This document shows positions 13,751-14,278 of a stretch of 14,278 bases of DNA, one piece after another (position 1 is the stretch's first letter; the number at the start of each line of letters is the position of its first letter). The notes under the pieces were generated by a model, which ran no database searches, was not told the DNA's origin, and saw only the letters and a list, made by a program, of their open reading frames with translations. Made by a program: the position numbers and the translations under genes. Source of the DNA: an uncultured Clostridium sp. (GTDB taxonomy: Bacteria; Bacillota; Clostridia; TANB77; CAG-465). The stretch spans positions 1 through 14,278 of the forward strand of contig USJA01000014.1 in NCBI GenBank assembly GCA_900554875.1, given 5' to 3'.

Positions 13751-14278
13751 TTATTTTAAATCTTTTTCAGTTTCTTTAACAATATATATAGGTCTTTTCT
13801 TAGTTTCTAAATATGTTTTTGATAAATATTCTCCTATTATTCCAAGGAAAAATAATTGAAGGCCTGCACAAAAAACCATTATACATACCATTGATGGCCA
13901 GCCACTTGTAGGATCACCATATACAAGTGTACGAACTATTATTAAAATTATAAATATAAATGAAATAAAGCATAAAAGTATACCTAATATTGCTGAAAGT
14001 CTAAGTGGAAAAGAGGAAAATGATGTTATTGCCTCTAATGCGTAACTTACTAATTTGAAAAAAGAAAAGCTTGTTTTCCCAGCAACTCTTTCTTTATTAT
14101 CATAAGAAAGCCATTTAGTGTTATATCCTACAAACGCATATATTCCATTTAGATATCTGTTGTATTCTGCCATTTGAAGCACACTTTCTAACATTTGCCT
14201 TTTCATTAGTCTATAATTTCTTGCACCATCTACGATATCAAGTTTTGTCATTTTTCTAATCAATTTATAATATATAAT
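13751..14278 (-). CDS. GT2 polyprenyl-phosphate glycosyltransferase, C-terminal part (cut by window edge)
   Basis: This is the C-terminal 175 residues of a DPM1/GtrB-like glycosyltransferase, a family that moves a sugar from a nucleotide donor to undecaprenyl phosphate at the cytoplasmic membrane. The reading frame stays open to the window edge (residues IIYYKL precede the nearest possible start), and the conserved DGARNYRLM segment normally lies in the middle of a protein of about 310-330 residues, so the N-terminal catalytic half with its DxD motif is outside the window. Visible are VDGARNYRLMKRQ, the VGYNTKWLSYDNKERVAGKTSFSF-type stretch before the membrane part, and two transmembrane helices (roughly LSAILGILLCFISFIFIILI and MVCIMVFCAGLQLFFLGII), ending with the typical GEYLSKTYLETKKRPIYIV. 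The TTG at 14263 is not a real start. Confidence 0.9.
   Translation of the reverse strand: MIYYKLIRKMTKLDIVDGARNYRLMKRQMLESVLQMAEYNRYLNGIYAFVGYNTKWLSYDNKERVAGKTSFSFFKLVSYALEAITSFSSFPLRLSAILGILLCFISFIFIILIIVRTLVYGDPTSGWPSMVCIMVFCAGLQLFFLGIIGEYLSKTYLETKKRPIYIVKETEKDLK

Noticed and set aside
1..14278. Mobile elements, CRISPR arrays, defence or biosynthetic clusters, tRNA or rRNA genes
   Set aside because: No transposase, integrase, regularly spaced repeats, defence-type proteins or structured RNA gene sequences were seen; the genes are ordinary clostridial housekeeping and envelope genes.

Overview
The window is strongly AT-rich chromosomal DNA. Its CIRCE/HrcA-controlled heat-shock operon, the spoVG gene, a Gram-positive-type DnaK (it lacks the N-terminal insertion of proteobacterial DnaK), strong AGGAGG-type ribosome binding sites and sigma-A-like promoters all point to a low-GC Firmicute, most likely a member of the Clostridia. 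The exact genus cannot be read from the sequence. No transposase, integrase, CRISPR array, rRNA or tRNA was seen. Coding density is high and no gene-free stretch exceeds 300 bases. All genes but one lie on the minus strand, so the window is transcribed mostly from right to left.

In the direction of transcription (high to low coordinates) the layout is: (1) the C-terminal part of a membrane-anchored GT2 polyprenyl-phosphate glycosyltransferase, cut by the window edge, ending in a long hairpin; (2) a patatin-like phospholipase with its own promoter; (3) the only plus-strand gene, a secreted SH3b-SH3b-CAP protein, which converges on the patatin gene so tightly that the stop codons overlap inside a shared hairpin; (4) a FAD-dependent DAO-type oxidoreductase, divergent from the CAP gene across a region holding a 21-bp palindrome; (5) a two-gene unit of a DUF402 protein and a divergent DUF2344 (TIGR03936-like) protein behind a good promoter; (6) spoVG, a terminator-like hairpin, then uvrC, which lacks the usual C-terminal helix-hairpin-helix domain; (7) a small Cys-rich DUF1540 protein; (8) a stand-alone murD with its own promoter and terminator; (9) the class I heat-shock operon hrcA-grpE-dnaK-dnaJ, behind a near-perfect sigma-A promoter with a CIRCE operator, closed by a clear terminator.

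The heat-shock operon is a self-contained unit: HrcA represses its own operon through CIRCE, and DnaK, DnaJ and GrpE form the complete Hsp70 cycle. The rest is housekeeping (murD for peptidoglycan precursors, uvrC for excision repair, spoVG for gene regulation) mixed with envelope-linked genes at the right end. I did not find a convincing new multi-gene system. The observations most worth a second look are the truncated UvrC, the convergent stop codons inside a hairpin loop, intergenic hairpins within the heat-shock operon, the DUF2344 protein that has lost part of its family motif and its radical SAM neighbour, and the palindrome in the divergent FAD/CAP promoter region.
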